Shown here: positions 1 to 5,212 of the stretch, in pieces
Layout of the letters: every line of letters starts with the position of its first letter
How positions within the stretch are numbered: the first letter of the stretch is position 1
Assembly: GCA_019314085.1 (NCBI GenBank)
Contig: JAFCZZ010000326.1
Coordinates: 1-5,212 of the forward strand
Direction of reading: 5' to 3'
DNA: 5,212 nucleotides
From: Deltaproteobacteria bacterium
GTDB lineage: Bacteria > Desulfobacterota > Syntrophia > Syntrophales > UBA2210
Notes under the pieces: generated by a model
What the model saw: the letters and a program-made list of their open reading frames with translations, nothing else
The model's database searches: none
Told to the model about the DNA's origin: nothing
Program-made: the position numbers and the translations under genes

Positions 1-948
1 TGGATATCCGAGATAATAGTCAATAAGGTTACCGGTCATATCATCGATGGCCACCTTCGGGTCACGCTTGCCATGCGGAAAGGAGCCAAGGTTCCGGTCA
101 AGTATGTTGACCTTTCAATCGAAGAAGAAAAGTTGGCGTTAGCGTCCTATGACTTCATCACCGGCGAAGCCGTCGTCGACGAAAAGATGATGCGCCTTAT
201 CCTCTCCGAGGTCGAGGAAGAATATCCGGATATGATGTTGATAAGCGATATCGAGGGGTCGATGATTGAGCCGACTAACGAGGTGCTGATGAACACCGGC
301 ATATTGCAAGCAAGGTTTCTTGTGCCGCCGTTTTCCGTTCTGGATTGCAGACAGGGTTACTGGAGGAATAGAAAAAAGGAATGGCTGTCGTTAGGTATCC
401 AATCCGAGGTTGGCCGAGGCCCGAAATCAATTGAGTATGACAAGGATATCGCTCCGTCTGAAAACGCTTACAATCATGAGGACGGTTTGATTTATCACTC
501 CGACAGCGGACGTGACCCACGATACTATGAAATGAAACGGGCGACCGAGTTGAAGCTAGGCAGGGAGATATCCACCGAAGAGTTCCAAACCTACTACTAT
601 AAGCCAGGGTCGTCGTTATCAGGCTCGTCGATATTCGACCCCGTGTTGGCAGAGATTTCTTATAAGTGGTACTGCCCTCCTGGCGGAAAGATACTCGACC
701 CGTTTGCCGGCGGCAGCGTGCGTGGTATCGTGGCAGCATATCTTGGCTATGAGTATCACGGAAACGACCTCTCAGCCCGTCAAATCGCCGCCAACCGGCT
801 CCAGGCGGAGAGTTGCCCAACTGGACGGTCGGAGATAGCACGGATATCGATGAAATTCTTCCAGGCGAGTACGACTATATCTTTTCCTGCCCACCATACT
901 TTGATTTGGAAAAGTACTCTGAGCAAGATGGAGAGCTTTCCCAGATGA
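1..948 (+). CDS. ParB-like/DNA methyltransferase fusion, N-terminal part (5' partial, frameshifted)
   Basis: This is the front part of a phage fusion of a ParB/sulfiredoxin-like domain and an amino-group (N6-adenine or N4-cytosine) DNA methyltransferase. The frame is open from base 1, so the true start lies upstream; the ATG at 73 is internal. Window residues 12-20 carry the ParB signature G-x3-DGH-x-R, followed by a VPVKYVDLS strand. Residues near 109-125 read PPFSVLDCRQGYWRNRK, a stretch I associate with phage methyltransferases of this fusion type. Residues near 210-215 read SIFDPV, followed by the S-adenosylmethionine-binding motif I, D233-PFAGGS. Similarity holds to about base 810 (RLQAE); the next 45 residues, to the TGA at 946, look like out-of-frame read-through, and the protein resumes in another frame at 813. 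In sequence this is one gene in two frames. The ParB part may help target or organise DNA, which is inference. The target base and site cannot be told. Confidence 0.85.
   Translation, partial: WISEIIVNKVTGHIIDGHLRVTLAMRKGAKVPVKYVDLSIEEEKLALASYDFITGEAVVDEKMMRLILSEVEEEYPDMMLISDIEGSMIEPTNEVLMNTGILQARFLVPPFSVLDCRQGYWRNRKKEWLSLGIQSEVGRGPKSIEYDKDIAPSENAYNHEDGLIYHSDSGRDPRYYEMKRATELKLGREISTEEFQTYYYKPGSSLSGSSIFDPVLAEISYKWYCPPGGKILDPFAGGSVRGIVAAYLGYEYHGNDLSARQIAANRLQAESCPTGRSEIARISMKFFQASTTISFPAHHTLIWKSTLSKMESFPR
802..819 (+). other. Frameshift site in the methyltransferase gene
   Basis: Frame 1 reads Q-A-E up to base 810 and frame 3 picks up L-P-N-W at 813. The bases here are GCGGAGAGTTGCCC. Adding one G, to give GAG GAG TTG, would join the halves as QAEELPNW. 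The change needed is therefore one lost base, or a -1 slip. No standard X-XXY-YYZ slippery heptamer is present, so a deletion or sequencing error is preferred over programmed frameshifting. Confidence 0.75.
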
Positions 949-1325
949 ATTGGGACGAGTTTCGCACCGCTTACTTACACATTATCCACCAATGTGTTGC
1001 AATGTTGAAGGACAACACATTTGCCACATTTGTCGTTGGGGATATGCGGGACGGCGACGGGTTCTATCGAAACTTTGTTGGCCTAACCGCCGACCTATTC
1101 GAGGACGCCGGAATGAAGCTCTACAACGAGGCCATCCTCGTAACCACCCTGGGCAGCCTCCCCATTCGCACCGGCAAGCATTTTGCCGATGTGCGGAAGC
1201 TAGGCAAGGCGCACCAGAACGTCCTCACGTTTGTCAAGGGCGACCCAAAGATAGCAGCCCAGGCCGTCGGCGACGTGGAGATAATGGAACTGGTTACTAC
1301 CAGCGAAGAAGATGGCAATGCGTAA
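813..1325 (+). CDS. DNA methyltransferase, C-terminal catalytic part (frameshifted continuation)
   Basis: This continues the methyltransferase in frame 3. It opens with PNWTVGDSTDIDEI, the expected strand after motif I, and then YDYIFSCPPYFDLEKYS. The SCPPY at 885-899 is catalytic motif IV of amino-methyltransferases, the (D/N/S)-PP-(Y/F/W) type. Further on come VVGDMRD and a C-terminal LGKAHQNVLTFVKG segment, which in this class closes the fold with the sentence 'hEhllvF.Kg'. The 813 start is a TTG with only two bases between a GGAG and the codon, so it is not a convincing natural start; the next in-frame ATG is 945, after motif IV. I therefore read it as the second half of the gene beginning before base 1. 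With one base restored the in-window product would be about 441 residues with motif order ParB, I, IV, which resembles the gamma-type order. It stops 97 bases before the micro-ORF. Confidence 0.8.
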   Translation: MPNWTVGDSTDIDEILPGEYDYIFSCPPYFDLEKYSEQDGELSQMNWDEFRTAYLHIIHQCVAMLKDNTFATFVVGDMRDGDGFYRNFVGLTADLFEDAGMKLYNEAILVTTLGSLPIRTGKHFADVRKLGKAHQNVLTFVKGDPKIAAQAVGDVEIMELVTTSEEDGNA

Positions 1326-1422
1326 GATAAGCAAACGCTTTCACGCTCAACTTCGGCCTTACCTTTGCGGGTTTTCCTTCTCCTTGCTTTGGCAGCCACC
1401 AATTAATGAGGAAGGGTTTATC
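1326..1422. other. Short intergenic gap between methyltransferase and packaging genes
   Basis: These 97 bases separate the methyltransferase stop from the ribosome binding site of the micro-ORF. I see no convincing promoter pair, no strong hairpin with a T run and no RNA gene. A frame from the ATG at 1312 runs through it in phase with the micro-ORF, but it overlaps the methyltransferase end and has no good ribosome binding site. It is the largest gap in the window, so it is the most likely place for a promoter if there is one. Confidence 0.5.
1408..1416 (+). promoter_or_regulatory. Ribosome binding site for the micro-ORF
   Basis: GAGGAAGGG lies about seven bases before the ATG at 1423. It is the best Shine-Dalgarno match in the window and is the main reason for choosing 1423 over the upstream in-frame ATG at 1312. 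Confidence 0.5.
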
Positions 1423-1518
1423 ATGAACCGGGACTATCAACTCGAATTGTCTTATCAGTTCCTTTGGTGGCAGGGCAGCCTCGTTTGGAACATCCCTGGA
1501 GAGGCGACAATAGCATGA
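1423..1518 (+). CDS. Hypothetical 31-residue micro-ORF
   Basis: I do not recognise this peptide. It is 31 residues, aromatic-rich, with three tryptophans and two tyrosines (core FLWWQGSLVW), an acidic patch near the start and no clear signal peptide; the hydrophobic run is too short and too broken for a sure membrane segment. The support for it is translational: a strong GAGGAAGGG at good spacing, and a TGA whose bases overlap the ATG of the next gene (ATGA at 1515-1518), the arrangement typical of translational coupling. It may be a real small phage protein or simply a leader that feeds ribosomes into the next gene. A longer version from 1312 (68 residues) is possible but less likely. Confidence 0.35.
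   Translation: MNRDYQLELSYQFLWWQGSLVWNIPGEATIA
1498..1504 (+). promoter_or_regulatory. Ribosome binding site for the zinc-ribbon gene
   Basis: GGAGAGG sits ten bases before the ATG at 1515, inside the end of the micro-ORF. It supports the 1515 start over the in-frame TTG at 1464, which has no comparable site. Confidence 0.5.
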
Positions 1519-1991
1519 GCCCGAAATGTGGACGCCGGCTCCATCGGTGTCGTGAATGCAAGTTCAAGTTCGAGGCTGGCGACCCCACCAAGATATGCCC
1601 CAGATGTAATGCCGAGAGGTTGTGCCGTCAGAGCGTCAGGGAGGAAGGTCTAGCGTGCCGGCTGCATGGAGGCGCATCCCTAAAGGGCATTGCGCATCCA
1701 AACTTCAAAACGGGAATGTACTCGGAGCACATGCCGAGAGAGCTAGACGATAAGCACACGAAGTTTATCAACGACCCCAATTGGTTGTCGCTCACAAATG
1801 AGCTGGCCGTTCTACGAGCAATAATGGCCAGACGCTTAGACGAGCTGGACGGTTACGCTTCCGCAGAGATATTCGCAGCGGCAAGGTCGACATGGCGTGA
1901 AGCGAAAGCCGCAAGCGACCGTAAGGACAGCAAAGAGTTGTATCGCTTATTCACCGAGCTAGGTAACATCTTAGAGCGTGGCGAGAGGTAA
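1515..1991 (+). CDS. Zinc-ribbon, HGG-motif protein; candidate small terminase subunit, N-terminal part
   Basis: This phage protein lies directly upstream of the large terminase, the usual place of the small subunit that recognises the packaging site. Residues 12-31 form a CxxC-x12-CxxC zinc ribbon (C12, C15, C28, C31). A second possible metal site follows, C37-x10-C48-x2-H51, leading into HGG (51-53) and HPNFKTGMYS (61-70). To my recollection, HGG plus a (H/S)PxFKxGxYS segment marks a small protein often found beside phage terminases and usually left as hypothetical. From about residue 85 it is mainly helical and charged. The frame ends early: a 25-bp tandem duplication brings a TAA at 1989, giving 158 residues. 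With one copy removed the frame continues to 2325 and the product would be 261 residues. The zinc binding is well supported; the terminase role rests on position and is an inference. It could instead be a DNA-binding regulator. Confidence 0.7.
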   Translation: MSPKCGRRLHRCRECKFKFEAGDPTKICPRCNAERLCRQSVREEGLACRLHGGASLKGIAHPNFKTGMYSEHMPRELDDKHTKFINDPNWLSLTNELAVLRAIMARRLDELDGYASAEIFAAARSTWREAKAASDRKDSKELYRLFTELGNILERGER

Positions 1992-2010
1992 CATCTTAGA
2001 GCGTGGCGAG
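1961..2010 (+). repeat. Perfect 25-bp tandem duplication
   Basis: Two identical head-to-tail copies occupy 1961-1985 and 1986-2010, each beginning AGGTAACATC and ending GTGGCGAG, with no spacer and no mismatch. The identity does not extend on either side. Because 25 is not a multiple of three, the extra copy shifts the frame by one and creates the TAA that ends the zinc-ribbon gene. Copy 1 in frame 3 and copy 2 in frame 1 encode the same residues, GNILERGE. Confidence 0.97.
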
Positions 2011-2325
2011 CAGCAAACAAGGTTCGCTGAAAGAACGCTCAACGAAGTGCATAAGGGGGCCGAAGGCATACGACGATTAGTCGAAGCCGAGAAGAGCCTT
2101 GCGATAACAAAAGACGAGTTAGTCCCGATAGCAATCATCTTCGGGCTGGCTGATGTATTTCTCAGGAGTTTACGTGACCAAGTCAGAAACCTCGATGGCG
2201 GCCAGCAAGCCGTCTCCACTATCGGACAAGCCGTCTATGGATTTATGGAAGAATTCATGGGTACAGGAAGTCAACGAGATAGTGGAACCGACACCCCCAA
2301 AATCATCGACGCTCGCAGCACCTAA
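1978..2325 (+). CDS. Candidate small terminase subunit, C-terminal part (frameshifted continuation)
   Basis: This is the rest of the zinc-ribbon protein in frame 1. The reading GNILERGEQQTRFAERT restores smoothly what the upstream gene loses after LGNILERGE. The nominal GTG start at 1978 lies inside the repeat and has no proper ribosome binding site, so independent translation is doubtful. The segment is helical and charged, with a likely coiled stretch across NEVHKGAEGIRRLVEAEKSL and then a more hydrophobic helix around IAIIFGLADVFLRSL. Oligomerising helices of this kind fit a small terminase but do not prove it. The last roughly 50 codons overlap the start of the large terminase in another frame. 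The tail, after FMEEFMGTGS, is polar and looks disordered. Confidence 0.6.
   Translation: MARGNILERGEQQTRFAERTLNEVHKGAEGIRRLVEAEKSLAITKDELVPIAIIFGLADVFLRSLRDQVRNLDGGQQAVSTIGQAVYGFMEEFMGTGSQRDSGTDTPKIIDARST
2164..2168 (+). promoter_or_regulatory. Ribosome binding site for the large terminase
   Basis: AGGAG lies five bases before a GTG at 2174. The upstream ATG at 2153 has no comparable site, so this decides the proposed start. An AGGAAG at 2265-2270 before a GTG at 2282 is a weaker alternative that would shorten the protein and the overlap. Confidence 0.5.
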
Positions 2326-3739
2326 AGATTGGAAAGCCTGGATAAAGGCACTATTCCCCAAACACTTCACAAAAGCATTTGCTCCGCATCACGTGGAGTA
2401 CTGGGAGTGGCTCTGGTCGATAGTTTCAGGCGTCATGCCACGCCCATTCATAGGAATATGGGCACGGGGCGGCGGAAAGACAACAAACGCCGAGGTGGGC
2501 GTCGTTCTGTTGGGCTGTTCGGGGGTTAAGAAATATTGTTGGTATATTCGGGAGACGCAAGACCAAGCCGATAAATCAGTTGAGAACATCGCCGCCCTAC
2601 TTGAGAGCGACGAAATCATGGCCTATTATCCGGCCATGGGGGAGCGAGCTATCGGTAAGTTTGGTAAGCCTCGAGGCTGGCGGCGTTCCCGTTTGGTCAC
2701 GGATGGTGGCCTGACAGTAGATGCGCTCGGGCTGGATACCGCAGCAAGGGGCGTGAAGTTCGAGGAACAACGTCCAGACCTAATCGTGTTTGACGATATC
2801 GACGGCGAGGCGGATACAGAAGTCACGACAGAAAAGAAGATAGCTAACCTAACAAAGAAGATTCTACCGGCGGGTTCGACCGATGTCGCAATCGTCGGTA
2901 TCCAGAACCTAATTATCCCCAATGGTGTATTCTCTCGTCTATCGAACGGGTCGGCAGACTTCCTGCGTAGAGCAATCATTTCGGGACCTCACCCAGCGTG
3001 CCATGGCCTAGAATATGAACAGGTTGAAATTGAAGGCGAAGAACGGCTCGAGTATCGGGTGACAGCCGGCGAGGCGTTGTGGGCAGGTCAAGATATGAAC
3101 GTAATCGAAGACCAAATCAATTTGTGGGGTCTACGGGCGTTCCTGAAGGAAGCGCAGCACGAGGTAGATATCCCCGAGGGAGCCTTGTGGAACCGGAGCC
3201 AAATCGACGACCACCGGCGGACTGAGCATCCAGATTTCCTTCGGGTTGGCGTTGGGGTTGACCCCCATGCCACGGTCGGAGAGACAGGAATTATAACCGT
3301 CGGTATCGCCGAGATAAAGCGTGTCATTCATGGGTGGGTTTTGGCCGACGACACCATCGGAGGGAAGCCTGACCAATGGGGGTTAGCGGTCGTCGCAGCA
3401 TACAATAGGCACCTCGCAGATATCATCATTGGGGAGATAAACAACGGCGGCGATATGATTGAGAATGTCATTCGGAATGTCAAAGGCGGAGCCAACGTAA
3501 ACTACGATACTGTCAGGGCGACGAGAGGGAAAATGCTCCGTGCAGAGCCGGTAGAGGTTCTTTATGACGAAGGAAGGATGCACCACATGGGGTATTTCCA
3601 CGAACTAGAGTCTCAAATGTGTTTGTACGTCCCAGGAGACGCCTCCCCCAATAACCTAGACGCCCTAGTTTGGATAGTAACTAAACTCGTGTTAGAATAC
3701 AAAGCGAAATCTACCGGAGCGAAATCCTCGCCTTACTAA
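2174..3739 (+). CDS. terL: Phage terminase large subunit
   Basis: This is the packaging motor ATPase and headful/cohesive-end nuclease, which docks on the portal and drives DNA into the prohead. Counting from GTG 2174 (521 residues, normal for the family), the Walker A loop is A97-RGGGKTT with K102 as the phosphate-binding lysine. The Walker B is LIVFDD (D207, D208), preceded by ARGVKFEEQRPD. VAIVGIQN follows as the likely coupling motif. The C-terminal RNase H-like nuclease has its three acidic residues in order: D363 in VGVGVDPHA, E421 in IIIGEINNGGDM, and D496 in DALVWIVTKL. With RATRGKMLRAEPV between the last two, this matches the Terminase_6C type. The gene is intact. It overlaps the preceding reading frame by up to 152 bases and is followed 17 bases later by the portal. 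The first 50 or so residues are polar, so the exact start is uncertain (2153, 2174, 2195, 2237 or 2282). Confidence 0.95.
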   Translation: MTKSETSMAASKPSPLSDKPSMDLWKNSWVQEVNEIVEPTPPKSSTLAAPKDWKAWIKALFPKHFTKAFAPHHVEYWEWLWSIVSGVMPRPFIGIWARGGGKTTNAEVGVVLLGCSGVKKYCWYIRETQDQADKSVENIAALLESDEIMAYYPAMGERAIGKFGKPRGWRRSRLVTDGGLTVDALGLDTAARGVKFEEQRPDLIVFDDIDGEADTEVTTEKKIANLTKKILPAGSTDVAIVGIQNLIIPNGVFSRLSNGSADFLRRAIISGPHPACHGLEYEQVEIEGEERLEYRVTAGEALWAGQDMNVIEDQINLWGLRAFLKEAQHEVDIPEGALWNRSQIDDHRRTEHPDFLRVGVGVDPHATVGETGIITVGIAEIKRVIHGWVLADDTIGGKPDQWGLAVVAAYNRHLADIIIGEINNGGDMIENVIRNVKGGANVNYDTVRATRGKMLRAEPVEVLYDEGRMHHMGYFHELESQMCLYVPGDASPNNLDALVWIVTKLVLEYKAKSTGAKSSPY

Positions 3740-3742
3740 AAT

Positions 3743-3746
3743 AGGA
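3743..3746 (+). promoter_or_regulatory. Ribosome binding site for the portal gene
   Basis: AGGA in the 17-base gap after the terminase stop is ten bases from the ATG at 3757. It is modest but placed well, and the next in-frame ATG (3811) would remove the conserved N-terminus. Confidence 0.4.
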
Positions 3747-3756
3747 AAACAAGATT

Positions 3757-5212
3757 ATGCTAATTCCAGTCGCAGCAGATACTACTTTGCCAAGGCACGA
3801 AAGAGTTGTAATGGCTCGCAAGTATTACGACGGCCAGCACCCAACTCAACTCACCGTACGACAGCGTGAATACCTTCAAATGGCGGCCAATGCGCCTGAA
3901 TTCAGGGACAATTACTGCCCTATCGTTGTCGATAGTTTGGCCGAGCGGCTAACTATCACCGGCTTCCTGGTCGAGGGCGACAAGGAAATCATGGCGGCCA
4001 ACGATGAACTAAAAGATGGCACAGGAGAGCCGGCGCAGACTCAATCAGACACCATCCAGGAATGGTGGGCACGTAATAAGATGGACGAGAAACAAGGCAT
4101 TCAGCACCTATCCGCCATTCGGGACGCCGATAGCTATTTGATTGTGGATTGGAGCGACGAGTTCAATATCCCTTTATTCTCGACCGGCATGGCGTGGGAT
4201 GGGGAACAAGGTGTCGAGGTGGTCTACTCCTCAGAGAGTAAAACCGTTCCGCTTTTCGCTTTCAAACGCTGGAAGATACGTGGAGGGGAAAGATTGAACG
4301 TCTATTGGCCAGATAAAATAGAGAAGTATAAGATTTTACACAAGGTGGCGGGGGGAGCCATTATAGCCAAGGGCGTTCGCCTGTTCAAATCGGTTATCGG
4401 CAGCACCATTACTCCAGAGGAAGTTGTTGCGGCGGAGGCCGGCCAATGGGTGCTGCTTGATGAGAAGCCATGGATAGCCAAGGATGGTAAGCCGTTAGGC
4501 GTTCCCGTATTCCATTACTTGAACCGTGGCCAGGGTTACGTGTATGGCCAATCAGAACTAAAAGATATTATTCCTATCCAGAACGCTCTTAATAAAGCTA
4601 TCATCGATTTGGTTGCGGCGGCAGACACGACAGCATTCCGCATCTACACCATGGTCGGCGACGACCCCTCAAATCTTGACGTATATCCTGGGGTGTGGGT
4701 TTACTCCGACAAGACCAAGGACGAGGTCGAAATCGGGCATATTCCTGGCGAGGACTTGACAGCCCTTATACAATTCAAGGACGCCTTCGCTTTCGAGGTT
4801 GCTCGGGTATCCAGAACCCCGTTATCTTTCTTCCAAATCTCACGGGCCGTGGCGGCGGAGGGGACGCTCAAGCAAGAGGAGGCCGGCCTAGTCGCCCGTG
4901 CTAAGAATAGGCAGATATCCTTTGGTAACACTTGGGAGAACGCAATCACGTTCGCTCGCAGACTGGCGCAGACGTTCGGCTCCGAATACGAACACATGAA
5001 CGAAGATATGGATATCTCTGCTATATGGGCTGACCCCGAAACCCGCAATGATGAAGCGCAAATCAACATCTTCGGATTGAAGATTGAGAAGCTAGGCGTC
5101 CCTGCGGACGTGGTGTGGAGCGAAATCGGATACACCCTCGAACAGATAAAAGAAATGAAGTTGAACCCACTTTATAAGCAATGGAAGGAAGGCGAGACAT
5201 TCTGGCAAGGGG
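3757..5212 (+). CDS. Phage portal protein, SPP1 gp6-like (3' partial)
   Basis: The portal is a dodecameric ring at one vertex of the capsid through which the terminase pumps DNA and to which the tail attaches. The frame is open from ATG 3757 to the window end (485 residues seen). The N-terminus has the family pattern RKYYDGQHP (21-29), then REYLQMA and FRDNYCPIVVDSLAERLTITGF, that is, the 'N-Y...D...RL...GF' core of SPP1 gp6-type portals. Mid-protein is YGQSELKDIIPIQNALNKA from Y263, the conserved wing/stem helix region. Near E368 comes EGTLKQEEAGLVARAKNRQ followed by FGNTWENAI, the long helix that in this family lines the tunnel. Portals of this type run to roughly 450-520 residues, so little is missing. 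No break in frame is seen. It follows terL by 17 bases and is almost surely in one transcript with it; the capsid-assembly genes are expected just downstream. Confidence 0.93.
   Translation, partial: MLIPVAADTTLPRHERVVMARKYYDGQHPTQLTVRQREYLQMAANAPEFRDNYCPIVVDSLAERLTITGFLVEGDKEIMAANDELKDGTGEPAQTQSDTIQEWWARNKMDEKQGIQHLSAIRDADSYLIVDWSDEFNIPLFSTGMAWDGEQGVEVVYSSESKTVPLFAFKRWKIRGGERLNVYWPDKIEKYKILHKVAGGAIIAKGVRLFKSVIGSTITPEEVVAAEAGQWVLLDEKPWIAKDGKPLGVPVFHYLNRGQGYVYGQSELKDIIPIQNALNKAIIDLVAAADTTAFRIYTMVGDDPSNLDVYPGVWVYSDKTKDEVEIGHIPGEDLTALIQFKDAFAFEVARVSRTPLSFFQISRAVAAEGTLKQEEAGLVARAKNRQISFGNTWENAITFARRLAQTFGSEYEHMNEDMDISAIWADPETRNDEAQINIFGLKIEKLGVPADVVWSEIGYTLEQIKEMKLNPLYKQWKEGETFWQG

Noticed and set aside
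805..815. Programmed -1 frameshift in the methyltransferase
   Set aside because: No slippery heptamer in the needed phase and no clear downstream stem; a one-base loss is simpler.
275..841. 188-residue minus-strand frame
   Set aside because: Arg/Ser/Thr-rich low-complexity translation lying opposite the conserved methyltransferase region; no motif or ribosome binding site.
1172..1188. Perfect hairpin CGGCAA-5-TTGCCG
   Set aside because: A six-pair stem with no T run, inside the methyltransferase coding region; likely chance.
950..1330. 126-residue frame inside the methyltransferase
   Set aside because: Arg/Gly/His-rich, no recognisable motif, and it lies over the catalytic half of the methyltransferase in another frame.
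1384..1407. Possible promoter (TTGCTT with an AATTAAT box)
   Set aside because: Spacing between the boxes is too short for a sigma-70 type promoter and neither box is a close match.
1312..1518. 68-residue frame starting at ATG 1312
   Set aside because: Its first part overlaps the methyltransferase end, has only a weak GAAG before it and an unlikely composition; the internal ATG at 1423 has a much better ribosome binding site.
2329..2529. 66-residue plus-strand frame over the terminase ATPase
   Set aside because: Out of frame with the Walker A region and lacking any domain; terL explains the sequence.
4701..5135. 144-residue minus-strand frame
   Set aside because: It is antisense to the conserved portal helix region, Ser/Ala-rich, without motifs; a shadow of the portal.

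Overview
The window is a compact, single-strand (+) stretch of a tailed-phage (Caudoviricetes) or prophage genome. It runs from a phage DNA-modification gene into the head-packaging module. The order is a ParB-like/DNA-methyltransferase fusion, a possible 31-residue micro-ORF, a zinc-ribbon protein in the small-terminase position, the large terminase and the portal. No host gene, RNA gene, integrase, CRISPR array or insertion sequence was seen. The host cannot be named. Base composition looks near 50% GC, TGA and TAA act as normal stops, Shine-Dalgarno sites are of ordinary bacterial type, and ATA (Ile) and AGA/AGG (Arg) codons are freely used, which argues against an enterobacterial codon style.

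Layout. Positions 1-1325 hold the fusion gene. It enters from outside the window already inside the ParB fold, and its reading frame breaks at about 808-813, between methyltransferase motifs I and IV. Positions 1326-1422 are a short non-coding gap. Positions 1423-1518 hold the micro-ORF, whose stop overlaps the next start (ATGA). Positions 1515-2325 hold the zinc-ribbon small-terminase candidate, cut in two by an exact 25-bp tandem duplication at 1961-2010. Positions 2174-3739 hold an intact large terminase with ATPase and RNase H-like nuclease motifs. Position 3757 to the window end holds an SPP1 gp6-type portal lacking only its C-terminus. The terminase would cut and pump DNA through the portal into the prohead. 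The zinc-ribbon protein is placed where the DNA-recognition subunit usually lies. The methyltransferase would mark phage DNA, plausibly against host restriction.

Points that deserve a second look are these. The 25-bp duplication breaks one gene in a way that removing either copy would exactly repair. An apparent one-base loss breaks the methyltransferase. By eye there is not one GATC in 5212 bases, although GAT occurs about 90 times, and CGCG also appears absent. The small-terminase candidate and the large terminase share up to about 150 bp in different frames. The two broken genes beside two intact ones could be sequencing or assembly errors, or real mutations.
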